A DNA stretch of 36,242 nucleotides. Origin: Bacteroidota bacterium. GTDB taxonomy: Bacteria > Bacteroidota > Bacteroidia > Flavobacteriales > Flavobacteriaceae. A program made the translations under genes and the position numbers. The stretch lies in the NCBI GenBank assembly GCA_027621505.1, contig JAQCBK010000014.1, positions 1 to 36,242 of the forward strand. Reading direction: 5' to 3'. Below are positions 1 through 8,198 of this stretch, one piece after another; positions within the stretch are counted from its first letter, which is position 1, and each line of letters starts with the position of its first letter. The notes beneath the pieces were generated by a model. It saw nothing but the letters and a program-made list of their open reading frames with translations. It did not search any database and was not told where the DNA came from.

Positions 1-313
1 ATGAAAGCTCTGGAGGCGGAAAATCTTCGGTATTCAAAACATCCGAAAATTCTTGAATAAAGAAATTATAAATTTTATAATCTGAAGAAATGTAAAAATT
101 GTGGAGGAAGTTTTCAAAGATTTTAATTTCCTCCTCAAAGTCACTATTGTTTTTATCCTCTTTGGAATTGTTGTCCATATCGCTGCTCATGACAATTTGA
201 TCGCTGTCTGCGATGGAGTCCAAAAGCATAAAAGCATTGGAAAGTTGACCCAATATCAAAAAAAGCACAAAATACTTCGTGGCTGAATTTTTAATATTTG
301 TAGAGGCTTTCAA
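1..313 (-). CDS. Secreted acidic protein, partial (3' end outside window)
   Basis: An open frame runs leftward from a TTG at 313 and leaves the window without a stop, giving 104 visible codons. The start encodes a few polar residues and a Lys, then a hydrophobic stretch (YFVLFLILGQLSNA), which looks like a Sec signal peptide. The rest is rich in Asp, Glu, Asn and Phe and reaches a PPPE motif near the edge. The layout (signal peptide, acidic stretch, PPPEL) recalls short hypothetical exported proteins common in flavobacteria, but I assign no function. No ATG is available upstream before an in-frame stop, so TTG is the likely start. A -7-like element lies about 27 bases upstream. I am fairly sure this is coding and not sure what it does. 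Confidence 0.6.
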   Translation of the reverse strand, partial: MKASTNIKNSATKYFVLFLILGQLSNAFMLLDSIADSDQIVMSSDMDNNSKEDKNNSDFEEEIKIFENFLHNFYISSDYKIYNFFIQEFSDVLNTEDFPPPELS

Positions 314-339
314 TGAATAAAATTTTAACGCAAATTACA

Positions 340-347
340 CAAAAATA
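340..347 (-). promoter_or_regulatory. Putative -7 promoter element (TATTTTTG)
   Basis: Read on the minus strand this is TATTTTTG, an exact match to the Bacteroidota -7 consensus TAnnTTTG, 26 bases before the TTG start at 313. No convincing -33 TTG is seen at the right spacing, and the region is AT-rich, so chance matches are possible. Confidence 0.35.
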
Positions 348-416
348 AATCATCAACTCAGGCTTACGCTTTTAAAAATATCTTAAAAATTTTGGCTTTT
401 TTATTAAATGTACTTT

Positions 417-662
417 CTAGTAGCAATATTCGTCACCAATTTCATAGCTTTTATATATCTCCTCAGAAACTTTTCCTGAAACATAGTTACTATTTAATCC
501 TACGGTGTTTATATTGTTGGCTTGTGGAGTGGCGTAGTAATTGGCTCGAAAGTAAAAGTAAAAATTTCCTCTCTCCTCCTGCTTATCACGAATAATATCA
601 CATTGTTTTTCTTTTGCACAGGAAAACAAAAGGATCACCAATATCAAATAATAAAACCTCAT
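417..662 (-). CDS. Small predicted lipoprotein of unknown function
   Basis: An 81-residue protein. The ATG at 662 is preferred over an in-frame ATG at 686 because it puts MRFYYLILVILLFSC at the very N-terminus, a compact lipoprotein signal peptide with the lipobox LFSC. The mature part starts CAKEKQCD and is rich in Tyr, Asn and Phe. It has two further Cys residues, one just after the lipidated one and one near the C-terminus, which could pair. I recognise no family. It is probably anchored to the outer or inner membrane. It stands alone between the cut-off secreted gene and the divergent uxaB operon. Confidence 0.6.
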   Translation of the reverse strand: MRFYYLILVILLFSCAKEKQCDIIRDKQEERGNFYFYFRANYYATPQANNINTVGLNSNYVSGKVSEEIYKSYEIGDEYCY

Positions 663-720
663 TAAAAAACAAATATCTCCATCCAATGATGCTGGTCCAT
701 CAATAAAAAAATTATTTTTA

Positions 721-728
721 CAAAAATA
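721..728 (-). promoter_or_regulatory. Putative -7 promoter element (TATTTTTG)
   Basis: On the minus strand TATTTTTG matches TAnnTTTG exactly. It sits 58 bases before the lipoprotein start at 662, in the spacer shared with the divergent uxaB gene. No good -33 partner is seen. Confidence 0.35.
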
Positions 729-777
729 GCGAATTAACCCATATACTAACCGAACACCTTGGTTTTAGAATTATTAA

Positions 778-2190
778 ATGAAGAATAAAAAAACTGACAG
801 TATCCAATTTGGAGAGGGTAATTTTCTGAGAGCATTTGTAGACTATTGCATTCAACTACTCAATGAAAACCCATCGTTTTCTGGTAGGGTAGACTTGGTT
901 CAACCCATACCTCAAGGAATGATTGAAACCCTGCAAAAACAGGGTGGTAAATATCATCTTTTTCAAGAAGGGGTAAAGGGTGGAAAAACTATCCGAGAAA
1001 CCAAATTAATCGATTGTATAGGGCAAATGATCAATCCCTATAAGGATTTCGAATCTTTCCTCAAACTTGGGGAAAATGAGCATTTGACATTTATCTTTTC
1101 CAATACTACCGAAGCAGGAATTGCTTTGGATACCGATGACCTTTTTGCCGGCCATCCCCCCAACTCTTTTCCTGCCAAACTGACATTATTGTTATACCGG
1201 CGTTATCAAAAATTCAATGGCGACCCTACAAAAGTTTTGCATATTCTCCCTTGCGAATTGATAGAAAAAAATGGTGCCCGACTCAAAGAAATTATCCTGA
1301 CCCTATGTGATGAATGGCAACTGGAGGATCAGTTTAAGTCTTGGATCAAAGAAAATCAGTTTTACAATACATTGGTGGACAGAATCGTACCAGGTTTCCC
1401 AAAAGAAAATTTGGATTATTATAAAAAAGCCGCTGGCTTTGACGATCAACTGATGGTCACCTGCGAGCCCTTTTTTCTTTGGGTAATAGAAGGAGACAAC
1501 AAATTATTAGAGATCTTTCCTGTAGATCAATTGGAAAACATCGACGTGAAGGTCGTTCCCGACTTGGGTATTTACCGAACTCGAAAGGTTCGCATCCTCA
1601 ATGGTAGTCACACCACATTGGTGCCAGTGGGATTGCTCCACGGAGTCCTAACAGTATCTGAATCATTGCAAGATGATTTTTTAAAAAACTTCCTTACCAA
1701 AGCCCTTTTTGAAGAGATCATTCGCAGCGTGGATTTTGACAGACAGGCCTTAGAGGATTATGCTCAATCCGTTCTAGAACGTTTTTCGAACCCCTTCATT
1801 AACCACCAATTGGAATCGATTGCGTTGAATTCCATTTCAAAATTCAAGGTTAGGGTTTTACCCAGCTTATTGTCCTATTATGAAAAAAATAGAATGCCCC
1901 CCGCACATCTTTCTTTTGCTTTGGGAGCGCTGATTTATTTTTATGGGAAAGAAGTTTCGGGCCATTCCTTTTCCCTGAAAGATGATGCGGCTAACCTCTC
2001 ATTTTTTGATGAAATTTGGAAAGACAATTCCATCGATAACATCGTTCAAAAAACATTATCCAATACGGGGCTTTGGGATCAGGATTTGACCAAAATAAAA
2101 CCCATCAAAGATCAAGTCAGCCTCTCACTCAAGGCCATTTCCACAAATCTCAAAATCAGTGAAGCCTACGAGGTTTACATCAAATCATAA
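778..2190 (+). CDS. uxaB: Tagaturonate reductase (altronate oxidoreductase)
   Basis: A 470-residue cytoplasmic enzyme of the long-chain mannitol dehydrogenase family, close to the 483 residues of E. coli UxaB. It reduces D-tagaturonate to D-altronate with NADH in galacturonate breakdown. The nucleotide-binding N-terminus shows IQFGEGNFLRAF at residues 9-20. The catalytic signature K-x4-N-x2-H falls at K270, N275 and H278 (KVRILNGSH). Specificity for tagaturonate rather than mannitol, fructuronate or arabinitol is inferred from N-terminal resemblance to UxaB and from the adjacent uxaA. The ATG at 778 is the only sensible start. The gene opens an operon and uxaA follows after a 3-base gap. The isomerase (uxaC), kdgK and kdgA are not in the window. 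Confidence 0.93.
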   Translation: MKNKKTDSIQFGEGNFLRAFVDYCIQLLNENPSFSGRVDLVQPIPQGMIETLQKQGGKYHLFQEGVKGGKTIRETKLIDCIGQMINPYKDFESFLKLGENEHLTFIFSNTTEAGIALDTDDLFAGHPPNSFPAKLTLLLYRRYQKFNGDPTKVLHILPCELIEKNGARLKEIILTLCDEWQLEDQFKSWIKENQFYNTLVDRIVPGFPKENLDYYKKAAGFDDQLMVTCEPFFLWVIEGDNKLLEIFPVDQLENIDVKVVPDLGIYRTRKVRILNGSHTTLVPVGLLHGVLTVSESLQDDFLKNFLTKALFEEIIRSVDFDRQALEDYAQSVLERFSNPFINHQLESIALNSISKFKVRVLPSLLSYYEKNRMPPAHLSFALGALIYFYGKEVSGHSFSLKDDAANLSFFDEIWKDNSIDNIVQKTLSNTGLWDQDLTKIKPIKDQVSLSLKAISTNLKISEAYEVYIKS

Positions 2191-2193
2191 GTC

Positions 2194-3795
2194 ATGAACA
2201 AAGCCATTAAAATCAACCCACAGGACAATCTTATCGTCGCTTTAGAAAATCTTAAAAAAGGTGAAGTAATTGAATTGGATCAACAACAAATTACGCTCTC
2301 TGAAGACATCCAACAAAAACATAAATTTGCCGAAAGGGCAATACATAAGGGGGAGGTGTTGATCATGTATGGGGTAAAAGTTGGGATTGCCAATCAAGAG
2401 ATTTCCAAAGGAGCGGCATTGACCACAAAAAATATGGACAACGCTTTCAATGATGATATAAGCTTTGAAAAAACAGGAAAATTTAGCCCTAAAATCAACG
2501 CCAATGGAAAGCGGTTCTTTATGGGTTACCCCCGTAAAGACGGGAGCGTAGGAACCCAAAATATTTGGCTGTTCTTCCCTTTGGTCTTTTGTGAGAATAG
2601 AAATGTAGAGCTCCTCAAAACGGTTTTCGAAAGAGAATTTTATCCCGATCAACTCTCAGAACATCAGCATTTTTTGAGAACGATTCTTCAGGGAAAATCG
2701 GATGAAATAGAGATCCCGCAACCCAAAAATCCTTTTCCAAACGTCGAGTTAAGGTTCATCACCCATCATGGTGGTTGTGGGGGAAGCAGAGCCGATGCCA
2801 CCGTTTTGGGAAAATTATTGGCAGGTTATGTCAACAATCCCAATGTAGCAGGGGCAACGCTCTTGAGCTTGGGTTGCCAAAACCTGGAAATCGACCTGTT
2901 TATGGAGCAGCTCAAAAACATCAATGTAAATTTTGATAAACCGCTACTGATCTTTGACCAGCAAAAAGTTGGGAACGGACAAAATCTAATCCAAACGGTC
3001 ATCAAGGACTCATTGGTTGAAATTGAAAAAGCCAACAAAATCCAAAGAGAAAAAACCCCGCTCTCTCAGCTTACCATAGGTTTAGAGTGCGGAGGCTCCG
3101 ATGGCTTTTCAGGTATTTCTGCCAATCCCACCTTGGGTGCCACCACAGATAAGTTAGTGGCCGAGGGGGGAAGCGCCATATTATCCGAATTTCCCGAGCT
3201 AAGGGGAGTCGAACAAGAACTCGTGGATCGGTGTACCGAGCTTTCAAGTGCAAAAAAATTCATTCACCTGATGCAGGGCTACGAAAGTAAGGTCATGATC
3301 TCTGGAACTGACTTTAGTGCCAATCCCTCACCTGGAAATATCAAAGACGGACTCATTACCGACGCCATGAAATCGGCAGGAGCAGCCAAAAAAGGAGGCA
3401 GTTCTCCTATTGTTGATGTTTTAGATTATGGAGAGTATTTTACAAACAAGGGACTGAATTTGCTTTGCACCCCGGGAAATGATGTGGAAAGTACCACCGC
3501 AATGGCTGGCTCCGGTGCCAACTTGATCCTTTTTACTACTGGTCTTGGAACACCAACGGGTAATCCCATAACCCCTGTTATTAAAGTATCCTCCAATACT
3601 GCCTTGTATCACAAAATGGAGGATATCATTGACTTCAATACCGGTACTATCATTGAAGGTTCCCAGTCTCTGGATGAGTTGTCGGAAGATTTGCTGGAGT
3701 TCATTATCAAAGTGGCCAGTGGAGAAATTATTACCAAAGCTTCCCTCAATAGGCAGTTCGATTTTCTCCCGTGGAAACGCGATATTTCCCTCTAG
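2194..3795 (+). CDS. uxaA: Altronate dehydratase
   Basis: A 533-residue enzyme that dehydrates D-altronate to 2-keto-3-deoxygluconate, the step after UxaB. It is somewhat longer than the roughly 495 residues of the E. coli enzyme. Residues 1 to about 95 form the SAF-like N-terminal domain. The catalytic part starts near residue 110 with GYPRKDGSVGTQN and carries HHGGCGGSRADA at 191-202, LGCQ near 226, and GLECGGSDGFSGISANP near residue 296. These Cys/Gly-rich blocks are typical of the UxaA/GarD family, which uses a divalent metal. The single candidate ATG lies 3 bases after the uxaB stop, so the two are almost certainly co-transcribed and perhaps translationally coupled. Confidence 0.95.
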   Translation: MNKAIKINPQDNLIVALENLKKGEVIELDQQQITLSEDIQQKHKFAERAIHKGEVLIMYGVKVGIANQEISKGAALTTKNMDNAFNDDISFEKTGKFSPKINANGKRFFMGYPRKDGSVGTQNIWLFFPLVFCENRNVELLKTVFEREFYPDQLSEHQHFLRTILQGKSDEIEIPQPKNPFPNVELRFITHHGGCGGSRADATVLGKLLAGYVNNPNVAGATLLSLGCQNLEIDLFMEQLKNINVNFDKPLLIFDQQKVGNGQNLIQTVIKDSLVEIEKANKIQREKTPLSQLTIGLECGGSDGFSGISANPTLGATTDKLVAEGGSAILSEFPELRGVEQELVDRCTELSSAKKFIHLMQGYESKVMISGTDFSANPSPGNIKDGLITDAMKSAGAAKKGGSSPIVDVLDYGEYFTNKGLNLLCTPGNDVESTTAMAGSGANLILFTTGLGTPTGNPITPVIKVSSNTALYHKMEDIIDFNTGTIIEGSQSLDELSEDLLEFIIKVASGEIITKASLNRQFDFLPWKRDISL

Positions 3796-3889
3796 TTTTA
3801 AAAAAAAAGTTCATTGGGCTTTAATTCATACAACAAGCTGTGATTGAATCAAAAAATTAAGTATTTTTAAAGATCGAAAAATAAATAAA

Positions 3890-5356
3890 ATGAAGAAAAA
3901 TCAATCCAAATCAAGAAGAAATTTTATCAAAAAGACAGGAATGATTGGAACTGGGGTATTTATTGTTCCTCGTCACGTTCTGGGTGGACAAGGTTTCACT
4001 GCCCCCAGTGATCAGTTGGCATTGGCTGCCATAGGGTCTGGAGGAAAGGGAACTTCAGACATTAGCAATGCCTACCAAAATGGAAAAAACAGGGTGGTTG
4101 CCCTTTGTGATGTAGATCCTGAAAGAGCAAAAAGTGCTTATACCAAACACGCAGATGCCCCCAAGTACGTGGATTACAGGGAAATGCTCGATAAAGAAAA
4201 AAATATCGATGCACTTACGATTTCAACCCCTGACCACAATCATGCCAAAATTGCCTACGACTGCATGAACAGGGGAATCCATGTTTATGTTCAAAAACCA
4301 CTTACCCATACCATCGCTGAGGCAAGACTTCTGGCGCAAACCGCTGAAAAAAAGAAAATTGTTACCCAAATGGGTAATCAAGGAGGATCCAGTATTGGCG
4401 TTCCCAAAGTTCAAGAGTGGATCGATCAAAATAAAATTGGTAAGGTACATACCATTTATGCGTGGACCAATCGTCCCGTTTGGCCACAAGGGATCAATCA
4501 TCCCAGTGCCAACGTTGCCAAAAAACCCGATTCATTAAACTGGGATTTATGGTTGGGAACTGCAAAATCTAAACCTTACTCTCCTGGCTTACACCCCTTC
4601 GATTGGAGAGGTTTTTGGGAATACGGAACTGGCGCATTGGGTGACATTGGATGCCATACCCTTGATGCGCCATACAAAACATTACAATTGGGTTATCCTA
4701 GCAGTGTAGAATGTACTGCTACCAATGTATTCAAAAAAATGTGGACGCCAGAGTACACCCCTGAGGGCTGTCCGATCTCATCTATGGTTACTTTGGAATA
4801 CAAAAATTCCCCTCACAATAAAGATGGTATCAAGCTCATTTGGATGGATGGTGGACTTACTCCCACCATTCCCGAAGAAATAGAAGAGGAATTCATCATG
4901 GACTTTGATATGGGAAATTCGAGCGGAATCATGATGATAGGAGCCAAAGGAGTAATTACCACAGAAATTTACGCCAATAATCCCACCTTATACATAAAAG
5001 GTGAAGATCCTGTAGTATTTGACACCAACAATCAACCCAATGTAAATGATGTACACGCTGCTGCCTGGACCGAAGCTTGTAAGGCTGGTTTCAATAGCAA
5101 AGAGCACAAAGCGCTCACTTCATCCTTTGATTACTCAGGACCCTTTACAGAAACTGTAATTATGGGGAACCTTGCCCTTCGCAGTAGAGATCTTAGAGAA
5201 GTTGTTGGCACCCGAAATAACGGAAGAGAGATCATCAAATACTATGGAAGAAAGAAACTTCTGTGGGATGGTGAGAACATGAAAATCAAAAACTTGGAAG
5301 AAGCCAATGCCTTTGTAAGTAAAGAATACCGTCAAGGATGGGGACTCCCCATTTGA
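3890..5356 (+). CDS. Tat-exported Gfo/Idh/MocA family oxidoreductase
   Basis: A 488-residue NAD(P)-dependent sugar oxidoreductase-like protein. The N-terminus has a twin-arginine signal (SRRNFIKKTG, residues 8-17) followed by a hydrophobic stretch, so it is probably exported folded with its cofactor. A Rossmann glycine motif (AAIGSGGKG) is at 46-54, the NAD-region CDVDPERA at 73-80, and the family Lys at K136 in VYVQKPL, where Gln replaces the usual Glu of the EKP motif. GDIGCHTLD follows in the substrate-binding domain. It lies 94 bases after uxaA and before the terminator at 5382, so it may belong to the hexuronate operon. The substrate is unknown; a periplasmic uronic acid or glycoside is only an inference from context. 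Confidence 0.85.
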   Translation: MKKNQSKSRRNFIKKTGMIGTGVFIVPRHVLGGQGFTAPSDQLALAAIGSGGKGTSDISNAYQNGKNRVVALCDVDPERAKSAYTKHADAPKYVDYREMLDKEKNIDALTISTPDHNHAKIAYDCMNRGIHVYVQKPLTHTIAEARLLAQTAEKKKIVTQMGNQGGSSIGVPKVQEWIDQNKIGKVHTIYAWTNRPVWPQGINHPSANVAKKPDSLNWDLWLGTAKSKPYSPGLHPFDWRGFWEYGTGALGDIGCHTLDAPYKTLQLGYPSSVECTATNVFKKMWTPEYTPEGCPISSMVTLEYKNSPHNKDGIKLIWMDGGLTPTIPEEIEEEFIMDFDMGNSSGIMMIGAKGVITTEIYANNPTLYIKGEDPVVFDTNNQPNVNDVHAAAWTEACKAGFNSKEHKALTSSFDYSGPFTETVIMGNLALRSRDLREVVGTRNNGREIIKYYGRKKLLWDGENMKIKNLEEANAFVSKEYRQGWGLPI

Positions 5357-5381
5357 TTTTCTTTTTTTAAATATTACACTT

Positions 5382-5419
5382 AAACAGGAATAACAACTCC
5401 ATTTGTTATTCCTGTTTTA
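5382..5419 (+). terminator. Intrinsic terminator of the uxaB-uxaA-oxidoreductase operon
   Basis: A perfect 15-bp stem (arms 5382-5396 and 5403-5417) with a CTCCAT loop, followed by a short T run. It begins 26 bases after the oxidoreductase stop codon. Confidence 0.85.
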
Positions 5420-5425
5420 TCTTTG
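5418..5425 (+). promoter_or_regulatory. Possible -7 element (TATCTTTG) before the cupin gene
   Basis: TATCTTTG matches TAnnTTTG exactly but lies only 4 bases before the ATG at 5430 and overlaps the terminator tail. If real, the transcript would be nearly leaderless or start further into the gene. Confidence 0.25.
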
Positions 5426-5429
5426 AGCC

Positions 5430-5921
5430 ATGAATCATACTGAGAAATTCGTTCCCATTAAAAATCACTTTGAATCATTTGGTTACCGTATGGAGGATTT
5501 CGATTTCGATCGACCCTGGGGAGGGTTTTTGGTCATCGACGAAAATCAAGCACAAAAATTTGCAGATCAATTTTTTGAAGGAATCGATATTGAAGAATTG
5601 AAAATAGGAGGAAAACTCAGTCCCAAAATCCTAATTGTTAATCCCAATGCCCGACTTTCGTGGCAATACCACCATCGTCGTGCAGAGATCTGGAGAGTCT
5701 ATCAAGGCACTGTTGGAATCATCCGATCACATGATGACAATCAAAATCCACTGATCACTCTTAAAGAAGGTGATCAAGTCAAACTCCAAAAAGGAGAGCG
5801 TCACCGGCTCATTGGCTTGGACCAATTGGCCTTGGTCGCTGAAATTTGGCAGCATACCGATCCCAAGCATCCCTCCAATGAAGAGGATATCGTGAGGCTT
5901 CAAGACGACTTCGGTCGCTGA
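5430..5921 (+). CDS. Stand-alone cupin of the type II mannose-6-phosphate isomerase type
   Basis: A 163-residue cytoplasmic cupin. It matches the C-terminal half of bifunctional type II phosphomannose isomerase/GDP-mannose pyrophosphorylase: RPWGGFLVID at 28-37, KILIVNPNARLSWQYHHRRAEIWRV at about 66-90 split by the conserved LSxQxHxxRxE pattern, then GTVG and a KEGDQVKLQKGERHR block. Likely metal ligands are H81, H82, E86 and H125. Homologues in flavobacteria are often labelled phosphoheptose isomerase, which this fold does not support. A fold-based guess is an isomerase for a phosphosugar, but the pyrophosphorylase domain is missing. The long start at 5430 is kept because the 25 residues before RPWGG resemble relatives; an internal ATG at 5490 is possible. 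Confidence 0.8.
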   Translation: MNHTEKFVPIKNHFESFGYRMEDFDFDRPWGGFLVIDENQAQKFADQFFEGIDIEELKIGGKLSPKILIVNPNARLSWQYHHRRAEIWRVYQGTVGIIRSHDDNQNPLITLKEGDQVKLQKGERHRLIGLDQLALVAEIWQHTDPKHPSNEEDIVRLQDDFGR

Positions 5922-6025
5922 TCCTGAACATTTTGTTCATAGACTGTTGAAACTTAACCCTAAAGTTGATATTCATTTTATTTTTAGTTAACACCAATAT
6001 TGTTGCTTTGAATAAAAGTTTAAAA

Positions 6026-6235
6026 ATGAAAATCGATATTGCTCACTACAAGATCTGCTTGGTAAATAACGTTGCCATTCAAAAAAAGATTGAGTATCTT
6101 TTGAGGGAAGAATTCAAGAGTTATTGCAAAAAGAAAAAAATAACTTATGAGGATTCGGACGAAATGGAGGACGATTATAAGGAAGTATTGGATACTTCAA
6201 TGAAAACGCTCCTTCATGATTTGAATGACTGGTAA
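6026..6235 (+). CDS. Small charged protein of unknown function
   Basis: A 69-residue hydrophilic protein with many Lys, Glu and Asp residues, no signal peptide and no membrane segment. The ATG at 6026 is chosen over the upstream ATG at 5966 because the extra 20 residues are hydrophobic, unlike the rest, and lie over what looks like a leader. The protein is likely mostly helical. It ends 11 bases before the secreted PHP protein, so the two may share a transcript. I recognise no family. Confidence 0.55.
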   Translation: MKIDIAHYKICLVNNVAIQKKIEYLLREEFKSYCKKKKITYEDSDEMEDDYKEVLDTSMKTLLHDLNDW

Positions 6236-6246
6236 AAAACTTTGAT

Positions 6247-7350
6247 ATGCTCAAATTATATTCAAAAGCAATCTTGCTATTGCTTTCTGCGACCCCTTTG
6301 TTCTCTTTTTCCCAAGATCAAGCCTTTTTTAAGGCTCCAGGGGATACCTCACTCGTCAGTACCGATCTTCATATCCATACTACTTTTTCAGATGGTTCCG
6401 TTTGGCCCAACATCAGAGTAGAGGAAGCCTTAAAGGAGGGATTGGATTTGATCTCTATAACGGATCACCTGGAGTACCAACCCCATAAATCCGATTTGCC
6501 CAACCCGGATAGAAATCGCTCCTATGATATTGCAAACAAAACCGCCGAGGGTAATGCACTGAGCGTGATAAGAGGGGCTGAAATCACCCGATCCATGCCT
6601 CCTGGACATATCAATGCCGTTTTTATCAAAGATGCCAATCGCCTTTTGTTTCCCGATGACCCCTTAGCAGGCATTGAAGAAGCCAATCGCCAAAAAGCAT
6701 TTGTGTTTTGGAACCACCCCAATTGGGAGGCCCATCGCAAAGACGGTATTGCAAGGCTGGATCCCATGCACCAAGAACTGATCGAAAAAAAACTCTTGCA
6801 CGGCATTGAAGTAGTTAATTTCACCACCTTTTCTGAAGAGGCCATTGAAATAGCCCTAGAAAATGGTCTGACGATGGTTGGAACTTCAGACATACACAAA
6901 TTAACCGCCTGGGATTTTGAAATACCAAAAGGAGGGCACCGTCCCATGACTTTTGTTTTGTCTAAAAACAAAAGTGAAGCGGAGGTCAAAAAGGCACTTT
7001 TTGAAGGGAAAACCATGATTTGGTTTAAAGATTTATTGATTGGAAAGGAAGTGCACCTAAAACAAGTAATTGTTTCCAATCTAACAGCCTCCTCTCCTGT
7101 ATATTCAGATGATAAATTGATCGCAAAAGTGACATTGAAAAACCACTCGGCCAATCCCCTTCTTCTCAGATATAAGGGGCCCTTTACCTTTCATGAAGAC
7201 GGTGATGTTTTTGAGATTGAAGCTTACGGTGAAAAAAACTTACTCATCAAAACACTTGAAAAAAAATCAGTTATCAAACTGCCCTTTGAACTTCTCAATG
7301 GCATTGTTGGAAAGAAAAAATATTTAAATTTTGAAATTCAAACCCAATAG
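6247..7350 (+). CDS. Secreted PHP-domain phosphoesterase
   Basis: A 367-residue protein with a Sec signal peptide (about residues 1-22, ending FSFSQ). It carries a PHP domain, a metal-dependent phosphoesterase fold. Motif I is DLHIHTTFSDG (H42, H44) at 40-50, motif II is ITDH (H74) at 71-74, followed by H80. Later metal-site candidates are the WNHPNWEAH block and TSDIHK. The C-terminal 100 residues look like a beta-sandwich add-on. PHP domains in DNA polymerase or histidinol-phosphate phosphatase are cytoplasmic, so export suggests action on an extracellular phosphoester. The substrate cannot be named. The next gene overlaps its 3' end by 20 bases. Confidence 0.82.
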   Translation: MLKLYSKAILLLLSATPLFSFSQDQAFFKAPGDTSLVSTDLHIHTTFSDGSVWPNIRVEEALKEGLDLISITDHLEYQPHKSDLPNPDRNRSYDIANKTAEGNALSVIRGAEITRSMPPGHINAVFIKDANRLLFPDDPLAGIEEANRQKAFVFWNHPNWEAHRKDGIARLDPMHQELIEKKLLHGIEVVNFTTFSEEAIEIALENGLTMVGTSDIHKLTAWDFEIPKGGHRPMTFVLSKNKSEAEVKKALFEGKTMIWFKDLLIGKEVHLKQVIVSNLTASSPVYSDDKLIAKVTLKNHSANPLLLRYKGPFTFHEDGDVFEIEAYGEKNLLIKTLEKKSVIKLPFELLNGIVGKKKYLNFEIQTQ

Positions 7351-8194
7351 TTTTTTACCCTCTATTTTTTACATCCTCGCCCTGCTGCTTTTGAGTTATT
7401 GCTCCAAAGACAACAATGCCCTTTCAGCCCAAACCATTATTGACGAAGTACAATTGCCTAGAAAAATTAACGAAACCTCTGGATTAGAATTTTTCAATCA
7501 GCACTTTCTCACCCACAATGACTCAGGAGGTTCGCCCACACTCTATGCGTTTAATCAAAGGGGGGAAATATTGCAAGAATACAATATCGCCGATGCTGAA
7601 AACAACGACTGGGAGGACATCACAAAAGATGAAAATTTTATATACATCTCAGACAGTGGAAACAACCAGGGAAACAGAAAAAATCTGAACATCCTGATCG
7701 TCAATCCTGATAATGATTTTGAAAAAGTAGGGAGCATTGCTTTCCGTTATCGTGACCAAGAAAATTTTGATAAGAAAAAGCGACATCCTTATGATGCTGA
7801 GGCTCTTATCGCTACTCCAAAGGCCCTGGTTTTGTTTTCCAAAAACAGATCCACCGAAACTACCGAATTGTACTCCATTCCCAAAATGAGTGGAAATTAC
7901 ATACTGAGTCCATTAAAATCTTTTGATGTGCAATCCCTTATCACCGGCGGCGATTACAACCACACACTGCAAATGGTTGCACTGGTGGGCTACAACTTTG
8001 GTGGAGAACAATTCTTATATACCCTCTCTGGCTTCAATTTGGAGTCGATGGATCAAGTTCAAGTTCAAAAATATCGACTGCCGCTGGATGGAAAACAAAT
8101 TGAAGCCATCAAAATCATCGATCAAAACACCTTTTGGATTACCAGTGAAGACGAGGGCATTGGTTATCCAATCCTCTATAAAATCAAGATCTGA
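7331..8194 (+). CDS. Lipoprotein with beta-propeller-like repeats
   Basis: A 287-residue protein that starts with TTG at 7331, inside the end of the PHP gene (20-base overlap in another frame). No in-frame ATG exists near the N-terminus, and the TTG start gives a clean lipoprotein signal (FYILALLLLSYC, lipobox LSYC). Repeating blocks such as LPRKINETSGLEFF, WEDITKDENFIYISDSGNN, HPYDAEALI and LPLDGKQIEAIKII suggest a propeller resembling SdiA-regulated or esterase-like phytase-type proteins. Role unknown. Overlap with the PHP gene suggests translational coupling and a shared surface function. It ends 4 bases short of the convergent glycosyltransferase gene. Confidence 0.72.
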   Translation: MKFKPNSFLPSIFYILALLLLSYCSKDNNALSAQTIIDEVQLPRKINETSGLEFFNQHFLTHNDSGGSPTLYAFNQRGEILQEYNIADAENNDWEDITKDENFIYISDSGNNQGNRKNLNILIVNPDNDFEKVGSIAFRYRDQENFDKKKRHPYDAEALIATPKALVLFSKNRSTETTELYSIPKMSGNYILSPLKSFDVQSLITGGDYNHTLQMVALVGYNFGGEQFLYTLSGFNLESMDQVQVQKYRLPLDGKQIEAIKIIDQNTFWITSEDEGIGYPILYKIKI

Positions 8195-8198
8195 GGGA

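Noticed and set aside
101-286. Plus-strand frame of 61 codons at the left edge
   Set aside because: It lies opposite the minus-strand secreted-protein frame, which has a signal peptide, better composition and an upstream -7 element.
6522-7154. Long minus-strand frame of 210 codons
   Set aside because: It is antisense to the PHP phosphoesterase, has no recognisable motif and has the Ser/Leu-rich composition typical of shadow frames.
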